From the NCBI GenBank assembly GCA_037962975.1, contig CM075670.1, forward strand, positions 150,230,501-150,294,500: a DNA stretch of 64,000 nt. Direction: 5' to 3'. Below are positions 45,301 to 55,995 of this stretch, in pieces; positions within the stretch are counted from its first letter, which is position 1, and every line of letters begins with the position of its first letter. The notes beneath the pieces were generated by a model. That model saw nothing but the letters and a program-made list of their open reading frames with translations. It was not told the origin of the DNA and did no database searches. Both the position numbers and the translations under genes were made by a program. This stretch comes from Clitoria ternatea. Taxonomy: Eukaryota; Streptophyta; Magnoliopsida; Fabales; Fabaceae.

Positions 45301-45545
45301 CATCGGATTCCCAATATTATTCTTAACAGCCCTGATCAATATCATCCTAATCAGAGATACTTGGTCCGACACCCATATTTCAACCAGCTCATTTTTAGCT
45401 TATCCAGTTCCAATAAATCATAAACAATTCCCATAAATCTTAATTCATTTATTCCTAATACTTTGGAACATTAAATAACCCAATTATAATTATTTAATAT
45501 TTATCTCCTCAATTAAACTTTATTTTTAAAATTTAGGGTATTACA
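42393..45545 (-). repeat. 3' LTR of Tekay element (left copy)
   Basis: About 3153 bp. Contains the conserved blocks shared with the solo LTR (see 16197-20239). Next to it (45546-45575) the minus strand has a purine-rich TTTTTAGGTGGGGTGGAT, the expected polypurine tract. Confidence 0.92.
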
Positions 45546-45556
45546 ATCCACCCCAC

Positions 45557-45960
45557 CTAAAAAGAAATTTTGTCCCCGAAATTTGATATACTGGATTCAA
45601 ACACATCGAGGTATCGTGCTCTCACATTGTCCTCACGTTCCCATGTGAACGTCTCTGTATTTCCATGCTTCCATGTAACTTTCACCAAGGGTACCAATTT
45701 GTTCCGTAGCTTCTTCACGGAGCGTTCAATAATACGAACAGGAACAGAAGGAATAGACAAATCACTTTGTACATCAACATCGTCCTTAGGAATTACATGT
45801 AGAGGATCATGGAAATATTTCCTCAACTGTGAGACATGGAACACATTGTGTAGATTAGCCAGGTGTGGAGGGAGCGCAATCTGATATGCAACATCGCCAA
45901 TCCGCTCCAACACCTCGTAGGGTGCAATGAACCTCGGATTTAACTTCTTACTCTTTAAGG
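45557..45960 (-). pseudogene. Tekay integrase C-terminus with chromodomain-like end
   Basis: In minus sense 45960-45557: 'NPRFIAPYEVLERIGDVAYQ', 'LPPHLANLHNVFHVSQLRKY', then 'LVKVTWKHGNTETFTWERED' and 'RARYLDVFE'. The last part resembles the group II chromodomain of Tekay-type chromoviruses, which guides integration to heterochromatin. The domain is partly degenerate compared with cellular chromodomains, as usual for this group. It ends in a stop at 45557, just inside the LTR-proximal polypurine tract. Confidence 0.8.
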
Positions 45961-46012
45961 CTCTTCCAACACCCTTATCTCTTGATACTCTTAAAAATAC
46001 GTTATCGCTAAC

Positions 46013-47506
46013 TTAAAACTTAAGTGACTTCTGCCTTTTATCATAATAACTCTTTTGCCGATCTTGGGCAATTTTCATCTTTTCTTGTATCATCTTAATA
46101 TGTTCATTCGTTTCAGTAATCAACTCCGGCCCCAAAGCCAAACTCTCTCCAGTTTCAAGCCAACACAATGGAGTCCTACATTTCCGACCATATAACGCTT
46201 CATAGGGAGCCATACCAATAAAATTGTAGTAACTATTGTTGTATGAAAATTCAATTAGTGATAGGAATCTTTCCCAACAACCACCATGCTCCAATACACA
46301 AGCCCACAACAAATCTTCAAGGCTTTGAATTGTCCGTTTGGATTGTCCATCCGTTTGTGGATGATACGTCGAACTGAACTTCAACTTGGAACCCATTGCC
46401 TCGTTCAAGCTTCCCCAAAATCGGGAAGTGAATCGCGGGTCGCATTCCGACACAATACTCAAAGGTACACCATGTAGTCTAAGGATCTCCTTTATGTACA
46501 TCTGGGCTAATTTCTCTAATGAACTCTTCATATTCATGGGCAGGAAGTGAGCACACTTCGTCAACCAATCTATAATTACCCATATAGCATCATTGCCAGT
46601 ACGTGTTCTGGGTAGTTTGGAAACAAAGTCCATAGCAATGTCGTTCCACTTCCACACTGGACTATCAAGGGGTCTCAGATAACCAGATGGTTTCTGATGC
46701 TCAACCTTTACTTTTTGACAAATAATGCAAGAGGCTACGTAATTAGCCACTTCCCGCTTCATACCGGGCCACCAGAAATTCTTTTTCAGATCTTGATACA
46801 TTTTCGTTGCACCAAAATGTATGCTCAACACACTCTTATGAGCTTCTTCAAGTACCAATCTTCTTAGATCACCACCAGATGGGACATAAATCCAGCCTTT
46901 CACATGCCAAATGCCATCATGGCCCTCTGTCAAAAATGAATTTTTCCTATTAGCTTGAGCTTCTTTCATCTCGATCAAATACTCATCTTTCGGTTGTTGC
47001 AGCTTCACAGTCTCAAGGAATATATTTGCTACCATCAACACCTTGAGAGACATCTTTTTCGGGGTATACATTTCTACACCCATGTTTAAGTTCCGAAATT
47101 GCTCGATGAGCTCCATTTCCTTCACCATCATAGCGGAAACATGCAACGATTTTTGACTTAAGGCATCGACAACCACATTTACCTTTCCGGGATGATACCT
47201 CAATTCAAACTCATAATCATTTAGAAACTCTATCCATCGCCGTTGGAGCATATTAAGCTCCTTTTGATCAAATAAATATTTGAGATTCTTGTTATCACTA
47301 AAGACCATAAACTTAAAGCCATACAAATAGTGCCGCCATAACTTCAAGGCAAACACCACCGCCGCTAATTCAAGATCATGCGTAGGGTAGTTAACCTCAT
47401 GCGGTCGTAACTGTCTCGACGCATAGGCTATCACATGCTCTTTTTGCATCAACACGCAACCAAGACCAAGCTTAGAAGCGTCACCGTACACCATGAAGTC
47501 ATCCAA
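46013..47506 (-). pseudogene. Tekay RNase H and integrase
   Basis: A 497-codon open stretch of pol. RNase H: 'MVYGDASKLGLGCVLMQ', 'YPTHDLELAAVVFALKLWRHY', 'FSDNKNLKYLF', 'VVDALSQKS'. Integrase: zinc finger H-H-C-C in 'EEAHKSVLSIHFGATKMYQD' and 'CIICQK'. The first catalytic Asp ('IAMDFVSKLP') is present, but the second, expected in S-D-R-D-P-R-F, reads S-E-C-D-P-R-F (Asp to Glu), and the third, expected Glu in Q-S-E-R-T-I-Q, is Lys (QSKRTIQ). So integrase should be inactive even where the frame is open. Stops bound it at 47507-47518 and 46013. Confidence 0.9.
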
Positions 47507-47515
47507 TAAGTCCAG

Positions 47516-48351
47516 CTAAGCCAACACCAGAGCAGAAGTGAGTCTAACTTTTAACTCTTGGAAACTCCTTTCACAATCAAGACTCCACACAAATGGTTGA
47601 TTCTTACGGGTTAGCTTCGTCAAAGGCAAAGCCAATCGGGAAAATCCTTCAATAAATCTTCGGTAGTAACCGGAAAGACCAAGAAAACTTCTTACATTGG
47701 TCACAGACGTCGGTCTTTCCCAAGCCAGCAAGGCTTCAATCTTAGACGGATCAACAGCAACACCATCCTTGGAGATAACATGTCCAAGAAATTGGACCTC
47801 AGACAACCAAAATTCACACTTAGAAAGTTTAGAAGGATATTCAAAACAAGACGAAGATACTCTTCATGTTCCTCATGGCTCTTAGAATAGACAAGAATGT
47901 CGTCAATAAACACCACAACAAACCGGTCAAGATACTTATGAAAGATACGATTCATGTAATTCATGTAATTCATGAATATCACAGGGGCATTTGTCACTCC
48001 GAATGGCATCACTACATACTCATAGTGTCCATATCGAGTTCGGAAGGTAGTTTTAGGAATGTCCCTGGTCTTCACCTGAATTTGGTGATATCCAGAATGC
48101 AAATCGATCTTTGAGAACACAACGACATCCTTCAATTGATCCAAAAGATCGTCAATACGAGGTAAGGGATATCGGTTCTTAATGGTCAACTTGTTAAGTT
48201 GTCGATAGTCCACACATAACCTTATACTTCCATCCTTCTTTTTCACCAGTAAAACAGGCGCACCCCAAGGAGACACACTTGGGCGAATAAATTCTCGTTC
48301 CAATAACTCTTCAACTTGTCTCTTCAACTCGGCTAATTCCATGGGAGACAT
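47516..48351 (-). pseudogene. Tekay reverse transcriptase
   Basis: From 48351: 'MSPMELAELKRQVEELL', 'LCVDYRQLNKLTIKNRYPLP', 'FSKIDLHSGYHQI' and 'VVFIDDILVYS' (intact catalytic FIDD). Between 'NAPVIF' and 'NRIFHKYLD' there is a run MNYMNYMN, produced by a 9-base unit ATTCATGTA repeated at about 47953-47980; relatives have a single copy. A frameshift near 47830-47850 moves to the frame 'EVQFLGHVISKDGVAVDPSK', 'FLGLSGYYRRFIEGFS', which ends at a stop at 47516. Not functional. Confidence 0.9.
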
Positions 48352-48414
48352 CCGATATGGCGCTCGGGAAACAGGTTCCGCTCCCGGAACAAGATCGATA
48401 GAAAACTCTACCTC

Positions 48415-48865
48415 TCATGGAGGAGGTAAACCAGGTACCTCATCAAGAAATACATTGAGAAATTTAGACACAACGGAAATATTTAAGGGATCGGGACCAT
48501 GTGTCCCATTGGCTAGAGATAATAGTATGCATAGTTGAGCTATACCTTGCGTATCGAATTGCACGACATCTGAAGGGGAAATGACAATCCGTTGTTGACA
48601 GTCAACCAAGACTTTATTGGCAGAGAGCCAATCCATACCAAGAATGATCTCCAAGCCCTTCATGGGTAGGCAAATGAAAGAAGTAACAAACTTCCTTTCT
48701 TCTAGGTGCATATCGACGTTATCACATCGGTTAACCGATCTGAGACAACGTACCGGTTGGGGTAGTAACCACAAGGGCATTTTTCATTAGGCACACCGGC
48801 AGTTTCAATCACCACACACAATCCTCGGATATAAAAGAATGGGTCACACCTGAATCATAAATAAC
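48415..48865 (-). pseudogene. Tekay retropepsin-type protease
   Basis: In minus sense: active-site 'YDSGVTHSFISEDC' at about 48862-48820, stops just after it near 48790-48800, then 'ICLPMKGLEIILGMDWLSAN' near 48630-48680 and 'PGLPPP' at 48415. The DSG and the ILGMDWL blocks are typical of Gypsy chromovirus protease. The stop at 48415-48417 cuts it from RT. Confidence 0.85.
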
Positions 48866-49066
48866 ATGCATAGAATTTCTGAGTATTTCACACTTACTTT
48901 CAACTAGGTTATCGGCTTGAGCTGCCTCTTCAACAGTCACAGCAAATACTCTCCCGGCAGTTTGTTGATTAGCACCATGATTATGGTCATTCCGGCCACC
49001 ATTGCCATTACCTCGGCCGTTCCCATTTCCATGACCATTACCACCATTTCCGTTGCCATTTCCATT

Positions 49067-50088
49067 TCAACCACCATTTCGACCGCCATTTCGGACTCCA
49101 CGACCACGGCCTCTAAAAGCACTATAGCCACCCCGATTTCCATCATTGTGAATCATCACGTCCGTGGCATTCAAAGGATAATCGGGACGAATGTGCCCTA
49201 GTTGGTTGCATCTATAGCACACCACCGTCTCTTCATTACTACAATCACAGGCTAAATGGTTTCCGCTACACCGGAAACAACGAAGTCCTTGGCAACTACC
49301 TCGGCCACCATTTGCACCATGTCTTCCACCACCTCGTCCGCCTCTAAAAGAAGAGGGCCCACGTATAAATTGTCTAGTACTCTTAAAGTTTCCCTTCTTC
49401 TTAAAGTTAAGGGATTGACCCCTCAGTCTTTGATCATGCCCAGTATAATTCTTGGGTACCACATCGTTCTCTTCAAAAATTTTACATTTGTTCACAAGAG
49501 TAGGAAAGCTCCTAATCTTTTGGTGACATATCGCCTTCTTAATCTCTTGGCGCAAACCATTCTCAAACTTAACACATTTTGAAGCTTCAGTATCTTCCTA
49601 TTGGAAAGAAGGGTAAAACACACACAATTCTTCAAATTTTGAAGTATATTACTCCACTGATATACTTTCTTGTTTGAGCTCTATAAATTCAAGCTCTTTC
49701 TTGTTCTTATAGCTCTCAGGAAAATATTTCATAAGAAACTCCACCTTACAATCTCCCAATCTAAAGGAGTATGAGCCGCAATCATACGTCCACGAGTAAG
49801 AATCCACCAAGATTTAGCTTCATCCGGAACCATAAATACTGCGTACTCGACTTTCTGAGTGTCCATACATTCCATACTTGCAAATGTCCGTTCCAAGTCA
49901 TAGGTCCAAACATAAGCGTCTTCCGGTTTATAGCCTCCATGAAATTCAGAAGGCTTCGGCTTAAGAAATCGGTCAAGACCATGATTTGGCTGACCAACGG
50001 GTTGTTGTTGCCGTTCTAGGATATCAGCAAATTGATTGAAGGCTTCAGCCATAACGGCAGCGTCAATATTACGCCTATTCGCCATCAA
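49067..50088 (-). pseudogene. Tekay gag with two zinc knuckles
   Basis: From ATG at 50088 (MMANRRN): 'DRFLKPKPSEFHGGYKPEDA' and 'DEAKSWWILTRGRM' of the retrotransposon-gag domain, a stop at 49729, broken coding to 49556, then 'FPTLVNKCKIFEEN', an arginine/glycine-rich region, knuckle CFRCSGNHLACDC near 49265 and knuckle CYRCNQLGHIRPDY near 49205 (last Cys changed to Tyr), then a glycine/arginine/asparagine-rich tail ending at 49067. Confidence 0.88.
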
Positions 50089-50385
50089 CTACTTTATATA
50101 CACAACACAACATAATCAGAAACCTCGTGTTTCTTTCCACAATATATATATATATACCAATCATTATCAACTATCATCAATATAAATATCATCATAATAT
50201 ATTCACAATCTGAAGGTAAATATGGAAAGGAAATGCTTGACTGGGCTTAGTATCAGTCACAATATAAAGTAATGAGCAATTCAAGCTCCAATAATGCTTA
50301 ATCACAACCGTGGCATGATAACATTAAGTGATTATCAGTCTTTAATAACATTTTAACTCACATAATCCATCAGGGAGCAATCAAT

Positions 50386-50397
50386 GCTCTGATACCA
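50386..50397 (-). other. Primer binding site of Tekay element (initiator tRNA-Met)
   Basis: Minus-strand TGGTATCAGAGC, perfect, three bases from the LTR at 50401. Confidence 0.95.
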
Positions 50398-50400
50398 AGT

Positions 50401-53400
50401 TGTAACACCCCGATTTCGAAAACAGGGGTAAATTTTTCAAGATTTAAAATAAAAATACATATAAGTTATTCTGTAAATATATATAATATCAAGTAATTAC
50501 CCCAGATCAATGAATAACCGATCTTATATATGAAGATATGAGAACAGTATCAGAGTGCACCTCAGATGACCGGACTGTAGGCCGTCACAAGGGAAAAGTG
50601 GAAGATGAAAATAATTTCAAGAGTGATTGAAAATAGCTACCAAAAAGAAGATAGAAGATACTTCATCGGTTCATCAAATGATAGAAAATATAATTTAATA
50701 ATATCAATATCATTCATACATTATCAAGGTCATTAATGAAAATTAGCCATACACATCCAATCTAATTTTCCTATATGACCTCCCAAAATCAACCGTTATC
50801 AAATTAATTTCAAAATAAGCATACACACCGTATGCCATACAAAACGAATACACATATGCCAGCCAAGGCTCACCCACATTCCTTTCATATTTACCTCCTC
50901 CAATACTCGACCTCCAAAAGAGTAGGATTCATCACACCTATATCAACCTTAAAAATGGCAACAGGGAAATGAATAACATAATCCAAATGAATCAAAGTCA
51001 TACATTATGATGAGATTTACACATGTGTGCACTACATTCATTTTCGAGATAACATCACACACATGATACATCATTTCATCTCAGCACAATACATGTTCAA
51101 ATAAGCATATTCACAAGGCAATATCATATATATAGCATATCCTTAGCCTTCTCAATAATCATCACACATATAATGTTAGCACCTCGGCTTCTCTACTCAA
51201 CAATCATCCATCGCTATCTCGGCTATCAACTAGGCATATCATGGCTATATGCAAATTCTCTTAAAGCTAATACATATGCACAACAAAATTATTTTCAAGT
51301 GCAGATCCGACTGTGGAAAAACATCAACTTATCAATTGTGGGACAAGCATAGGTGTGCTACTATGCCCCTATTGTAGTAGTAAAATATGTACACTTATAT
51401 CCAATTTCATGCATGCTCAACATTATATTTTACTAGTACCAAACCGCTCTTTGCCCATTTGTAGCACTAGTCACCCCGTGACAACGGATCAACAATATGG
51501 TCGTACTTGCCAAAGTGCTATGGGCCTCCCCCGAACACACATCAAGGGAGCCCTGCCCCCTCGGACACCGAGGTAAACTTCTCATCACAGAGCCGCCCTC
51601 CCACAGGGCCTGCCACATAAGGGGCCTCACCACCAAACTAAGTGCAGCTTCGTGATTCCCTGAATCGCTGGGGAGCAATAACAATATACCTGTGCACTAG
51701 GCCGCCCTCCCACTGGGCTTGCCTATTGGAACCCCTAACATTCCACATAAGCAGTGAATGATATGCCATGGATGCAAGTGTCAATCAATGCATTCTCACA
51801 CTATGCATCCTAAATACTACTCAATCAATCATCCATTCACGACCACCACTTAGTGGATTTCAACATTCTCAACCTTCATAAATTTTTATTGGAACTCACA
51901 CACATCAGTAGTTAGTGGCAATCACATTTGTCAATTCATATACATAACATCAGGATATTTCGTGTCAACGATTTCAATTTAAAACATGGTCTCAAACCAT
52001 CATGACACATTTCATCAATATATTTAATGTAATATCTAATCCGGTCTCGATACCGGTACTAGAGTACGGATATCACTTCATTTGTTCTATATGCAATACA
52101 GATTCAGCAAGCAAAAACATCAGACATTAAGATCGATCTCCCCTCACTAGGATACCAGATAATCATACCGGATACATACAACACTGGTCTAAGAACCTCA
52201 GCCATTTACTAACTCTAGTGGCTGATCCCACACCAGGTCATTGACTCCGGTTTAGACCATTTCATTATCATATTCCACACTCTAAATGCATGCCATATAA
52301 CATCATCCTAAATGTACTCAGATCATGAATCATCATATCATCCACACAAGCAGTCAAAAAGCATAATCATATACATATATTTTCACATCATCAATGGATA
52401 AAATCATGCATTTAGAATAGTTACCCCCTCCTACCTCAAGAGAAGTAGTATTCACCGCTCAGAAGGTTTTGCCACGTAGCTGGGGTTATTTCCTACATCA
52501 CAATATATCACAATCAATTTCCCATTCAACCACATCTGCCTAACGTTTATATTTATTTACTCGATGTTCTCCAGCATCTTAACTCTCAGTCCTTTTATTT
52601 CATTCGTTCAGCCACCACAACCACGGCTTAGGCGTCTGCATTTATTATTAAGCACATTTATTACCAACCCATTATCGGGTTCCCACTTGAATGGTTCCCA
52701 ACAACCATTAAGCTTCATTAATGGCCATTCACCATTAATAACATCATTTTACCTCATCAAAAATAGTTATTTAACACAATAAATGCCTCTCCACTCATAT
52801 TTTGCATTTCACCTAAATCTTAGGGTTAAGGTTTTCATTAAAACCCAATAGCATTTATTAAATCACTCTCCCAACATAAAAACTCAGATCCATAGTTCAT
52901 ACTCTTGAGAAATAGCAAGATCTTACCTTAAGAGAAGAAATGACAGGGTTTTCCAAGAGAGGAAAACCACACGAAAATGAGGAGAAGGAAAGAAGAGACT
53001 TTAAGCTCCAAGCTCCTCCAAGTTCTTTCAAGGACGGAAATAAGGGGATGAGAAGAGAACCACCACCCTTTTTTTTCTTTAGGGTCTTTGGAGAGAAGGA
53101 GAAGAAGTGAAGGAGAAAAGTATAGAAGAAGTAGAAGCAAAGTACATGTTATGGAAGATGAAAAGGGCTGACGGGAATAAGAAGGAAAAATAAACCATTT
53201 GGCTTTATTTTTAATTCCCCAATAAATATTCATCGTTTTATGATAAACGGGATCATTGTTTGGGCTTAATACCATATCAAAAATTATTCCAAATATACCA
53301 TCGAATTCCTAATATTATTCTTAACTGCCCTGACCAATATCATCCCAATCGGAGATACTTGGTCCGACACCCATATTTCAACCAACTCATTTTTAACTTA

Positions 53401-53544
53401 TCCAGTTCTAATACATCATAAATAATTCCCACAAATCTTAATTCATTTATTCCCAATACTTTGGAACATTAAATAACCCAATTATAATTATTTAATATTT
53501 ATCTCCTCAATTAATCCTTTATTTTTAAAATTTAGGGTGTTACA
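50401..53544 (-). repeat. 5' LTR of Tekay element (right copy)
   Basis: About 3144 bp, colinear with 42393-45545. Ends TTTAGGGTGTTACA, followed by target duplication AATTC. Confidence 0.93.
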
Positions 53545-54737
53545 AATTCTCTCCTTACCATACTTGATTTAGAAATATTCACAGATTGAGAAACTACAAT
53601 TGTAAAAAAAAAACACATGCTTACAATCTTAATTTGAGACTAAAAATCATGTTTCACTAATGCAAACATATCTTAATTTATGAATGTAGTGTCATAAAAC
53701 TTGCCTGTAGGCTAAAGTCCTACTCAATTAGACTTATCCTTTAACTTTATGTTAAAACTATCAAATTTGTGTTCCTTTTCTTAATTCCTATGGGTAGATT
53801 AAGAAATATGACCTGATATTTAACCTTAATTAATCATACAAATATAATAAAATTCCTATAGGTAGATTTTATCACATTGCATATAATTACAATTAATGTG
53901 ACTTTAAACTATATATAATCTAATTAATTAAAGATGTTATGGTCATTCTCTAATTTATTAAAATTACATTTATCACCAAACATTAATTTTCTTTAAGTCA
54001 AATGTTTGCATTAAATGAAAAATAGATCATGATACATAAAATTGCATATATAATATGTCTACAGTATCCAAATTAGATGATAATATATCCAACATATCAT
54101 ACCAATATATGCAAAATAAATATATAATTTTATGCTAAACATATCAGACACATTCTCATGTGTGAATCAAATAATAAACAAAATATACTATATATAACTA
54201 CAAAAACAATGCACTATAAATGAAAGGCATAGTCAAGTTATGTTGTTGATTGTCATCAGGTTCAACTTTATTCTTGTTATTATTAATAAAACAAAAATGT
54301 AGAAACATTTAACGCTAAACCAGAAAAGCATTAGCAAGAATCAATCTTGGGCTATACAATTCAAACCACAATTTTCCACTATACCAAGCGCTCAAGATTG
54401 TATTTAGATGACATTCAATTATAAAAAAAATCAAAAACTTTCCAAAGTCAGGTTAATATGGCTCGTGAATTCATAAATGAAAAACAATTTTTTTATCACT
54501 ACTTTTAGCACAAAAAAATGTTATGCCCAGAAAGGTTACAACCATGATTTCAATTTAACTTTCAATATTAGTTTGAATTAAAAGGTTCATATTCACAATG
54601 CCCAGAAATGAAAAAAAAATAAAACTCATAAAGCATAATAGAAACAAGCAAGGAAGAGGCAAAACCATGTTGTGATAAACATGTTTAGATCATTTGTTAA
54701 GCGGAAGCAAAAAATATTAAAACTAACCTCCCGTCAT
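53545..54737 (-). pseudogene. Outer Copia gag start with probable leader intron
   Basis: In minus sense: an ATG at 54737 preceded by ACAACAACAACAAACA gives ATGACGGGAG and then GTTAGT (donor at 54727-54726). At 53601-53594 a T-rich tract is followed by TACAATTGTAG (acceptor), and the next bases TTTCTCAATCTGTGAATATT join in frame to give MTGVSQSVNISK, a typical Copia gag beginning. After NISK a small deletion shifts the frame, and gag continues as K-Y-G-K-E-R-I-L-L-H-L-G across the Tekay target site to 42392. The proposed intron (53594-54727, 1134 bp) is AT-rich and has no coding frame. The intron is inferred from splice signals, start context and frame, not from RNA. Confidence 0.6.
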
Positions 54738-54749
54738 TGTTTGTTGTTG

Positions 54750-55080
54750 TTGTACTTCTCTGATCCTATTAGAACAAGTGCTTTCTAGTTTCCAAACCCT
54801 CACTCTCAATACACGATGGTGTTGTATGTAGTATGAGAATAGGTTCAGTGATCAATGAAAGAGTTGAGTAATCCTTATATAGAGCTTTGGCCATCACATA
54901 GCTCAACAATTGCATATATGATTATTAAGATAATGATTGAATCAAGTCAATAAAATAGACCACGTTCAGAATCCAAATCTCATGAAATTAGGGAGCGTTT
55001 TAAAATTAATTCCCTCAATTAAAAATAAAGGATAACTACTCCTTAAATATGGAAATAGAGCATAGTTTCTCCTTGTAACA
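54750..55080 (-). repeat. Putative 5' LTR of the outer Copia
   Basis: In minus sense the segment begins TGTTACAAGGAGAAAC (at 55080), has TATA-like CTATATAAGG near 54875-54885, and ends before ATAGGATCAGAG (about 54772-54761), a decayed form of the TGGTATCAGAGC primer site. About 300 bp is a usual Tnt1-type LTR size. The partner LTR is outside the window, so ends are provisional. Confidence 0.5.
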
Positions 55081-55752
55081 TCCCAAATTTTTAAGAAAAT
55101 AAATTTTATTAGATGATGATAATTAATTAATTATGGTCCAGTACATGTGGGAAAATTAATTAGACACTAGAGGTGAATTATTGCTAAATTAACATTTACC
55201 CAAACTGGATGATTTAACAGATAGTGTGGAACCCACTAAGTCAAATTTGATATTTGATGGGTCTAGGATACTTAGAAAATTATTGTGGTTATGGTAGTAT
55301 AGTTGAAATAATTTTGGTGTTGAGGAGATATTTATTCGGACATGGCGTGTGATAATAAACGGAGGAAATACGAGTGGCAATGAATGAAAAAAAATGTCAA
55401 ATTCCCTTTTCTCTTCTCTAATCCACTATGACATGTTTTCCCCCTTTTCTCTAATCTCTTTTGTCCAATGAACAAAGGGGTTTTGTTAACTAAAAGGCAA
55501 AAGCAAAAGTATGTGCATGGACCAATGGACAATGGGTTAAATTTCACTTTTCTCTCCCCTCCCTCCCCTTATTTTACATTGGCCCCTTCTCTTCTCCCAT
55601 CTTCTTTATTTTTTCACCTTTTTCTTTCTTTCTAAGGAGCCAAAAACTGTCCACCTCCTCCATAGCCATATTCAACCAAAATTAATTGGAGTTTATGGAT
55701 TCATGTGGCATTGTTGGCACTTTAGAGCAAGTTTTGGGAGGTTGCATCTTCT
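55076..55752 (-). repeat. Tekay-like LTR fragment
   Basis: Starts TGTAACATCCCAAATTTTTAAG, the same type of terminus as the Tekay LTR (TGTAACACCCCGATTT), and is cut at 55752 by Athila-2. No ORF of note; ordinary mixed sequence with a CT-rich section 55550-55640. Its first bases overlap the possible end of the outer Copia LTR (both could claim TGTAACA), so the junction is uncertain. Confidence 0.5.
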
Positions 55753-55995
55753 TGATAAGTGCTTTATAATACAATAAATTAGGTCTAATTTGCTTAGGAC
55801 TTTAATCATTATGCATTGTATTTCCTTTATTTATTGTGATTTTTGCTTTCTTTCCACTCTATTCTACTTGGGTATGTTATTTTGCAGAAATTAAGGTAAT
55901 AAAGGGTCAAAAACAAGAGAAAAACGACCATAAAATGATAATGAAATAAGAAGAATAAGCCCAAAGTAGAAAGAACTATCTTTTTATGCTGAATT

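Larger units (their letters stand above)
42393..53544 (-). mobile_element. Tekay (Del-type) chromovirus Gypsy element in the outer Copia
   Basis: LTRs 42393-45545 and 50401-53544 begin TGTAACACCCCGATTTCG and end GGGT(A/G)TTACA, so each LTR has 10-base inverted ends. Target duplication AATTC at 42388-42392 and 53545-53549. Minus-sense order: gag with zinc knuckles, protease, RT, RNase H, integrase, C-terminal chromodomain-like part. All frames are interrupted. By eye the LTRs differ at several sites per hundred, more than the SIRE-2 pair, suggesting it is older. Confidence 0.95.
1..55080 (-). mobile_element. Outer Tnt1-type Copia retrotransposon, split into three pieces
   Basis: Three minus-strand segments fit one Copia element. 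Going in its own sense (right to left): putative LTR, primer site and gag start at about 55080-53545; gag, zinc knuckle, protease and pre-integrase region at 42392-41190; end of the integrase-RT linker and reverse transcriptase at 1607-1, running off the window. The first gap is the Tekay insertion (TSD AATTC at 42388-42392 and 53545-53549; the gag frame continues across it). The second gap is the SIRE-1 complex. The integrase core is missing between the pre-integrase piece and 1607, so a deletion removed it together with the SIRE-1 3' end. That these three pieces are one element is inference from order, strand and family; the first junction is directly supported by the duplicated target site. 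Confidence 0.75.

Noticed and set aside
48917..49201. Plus-strand frame rich in Ile/Ser/Thr
   Set aside because: Antisense of the Gly/Arg/Asn-rich gag tail of the Tekay element.
53600..54730. A host gene in the AT-rich stretch
   Set aside because: No coding frame, and the stretch is better explained as the leader intron of the outer Copia.
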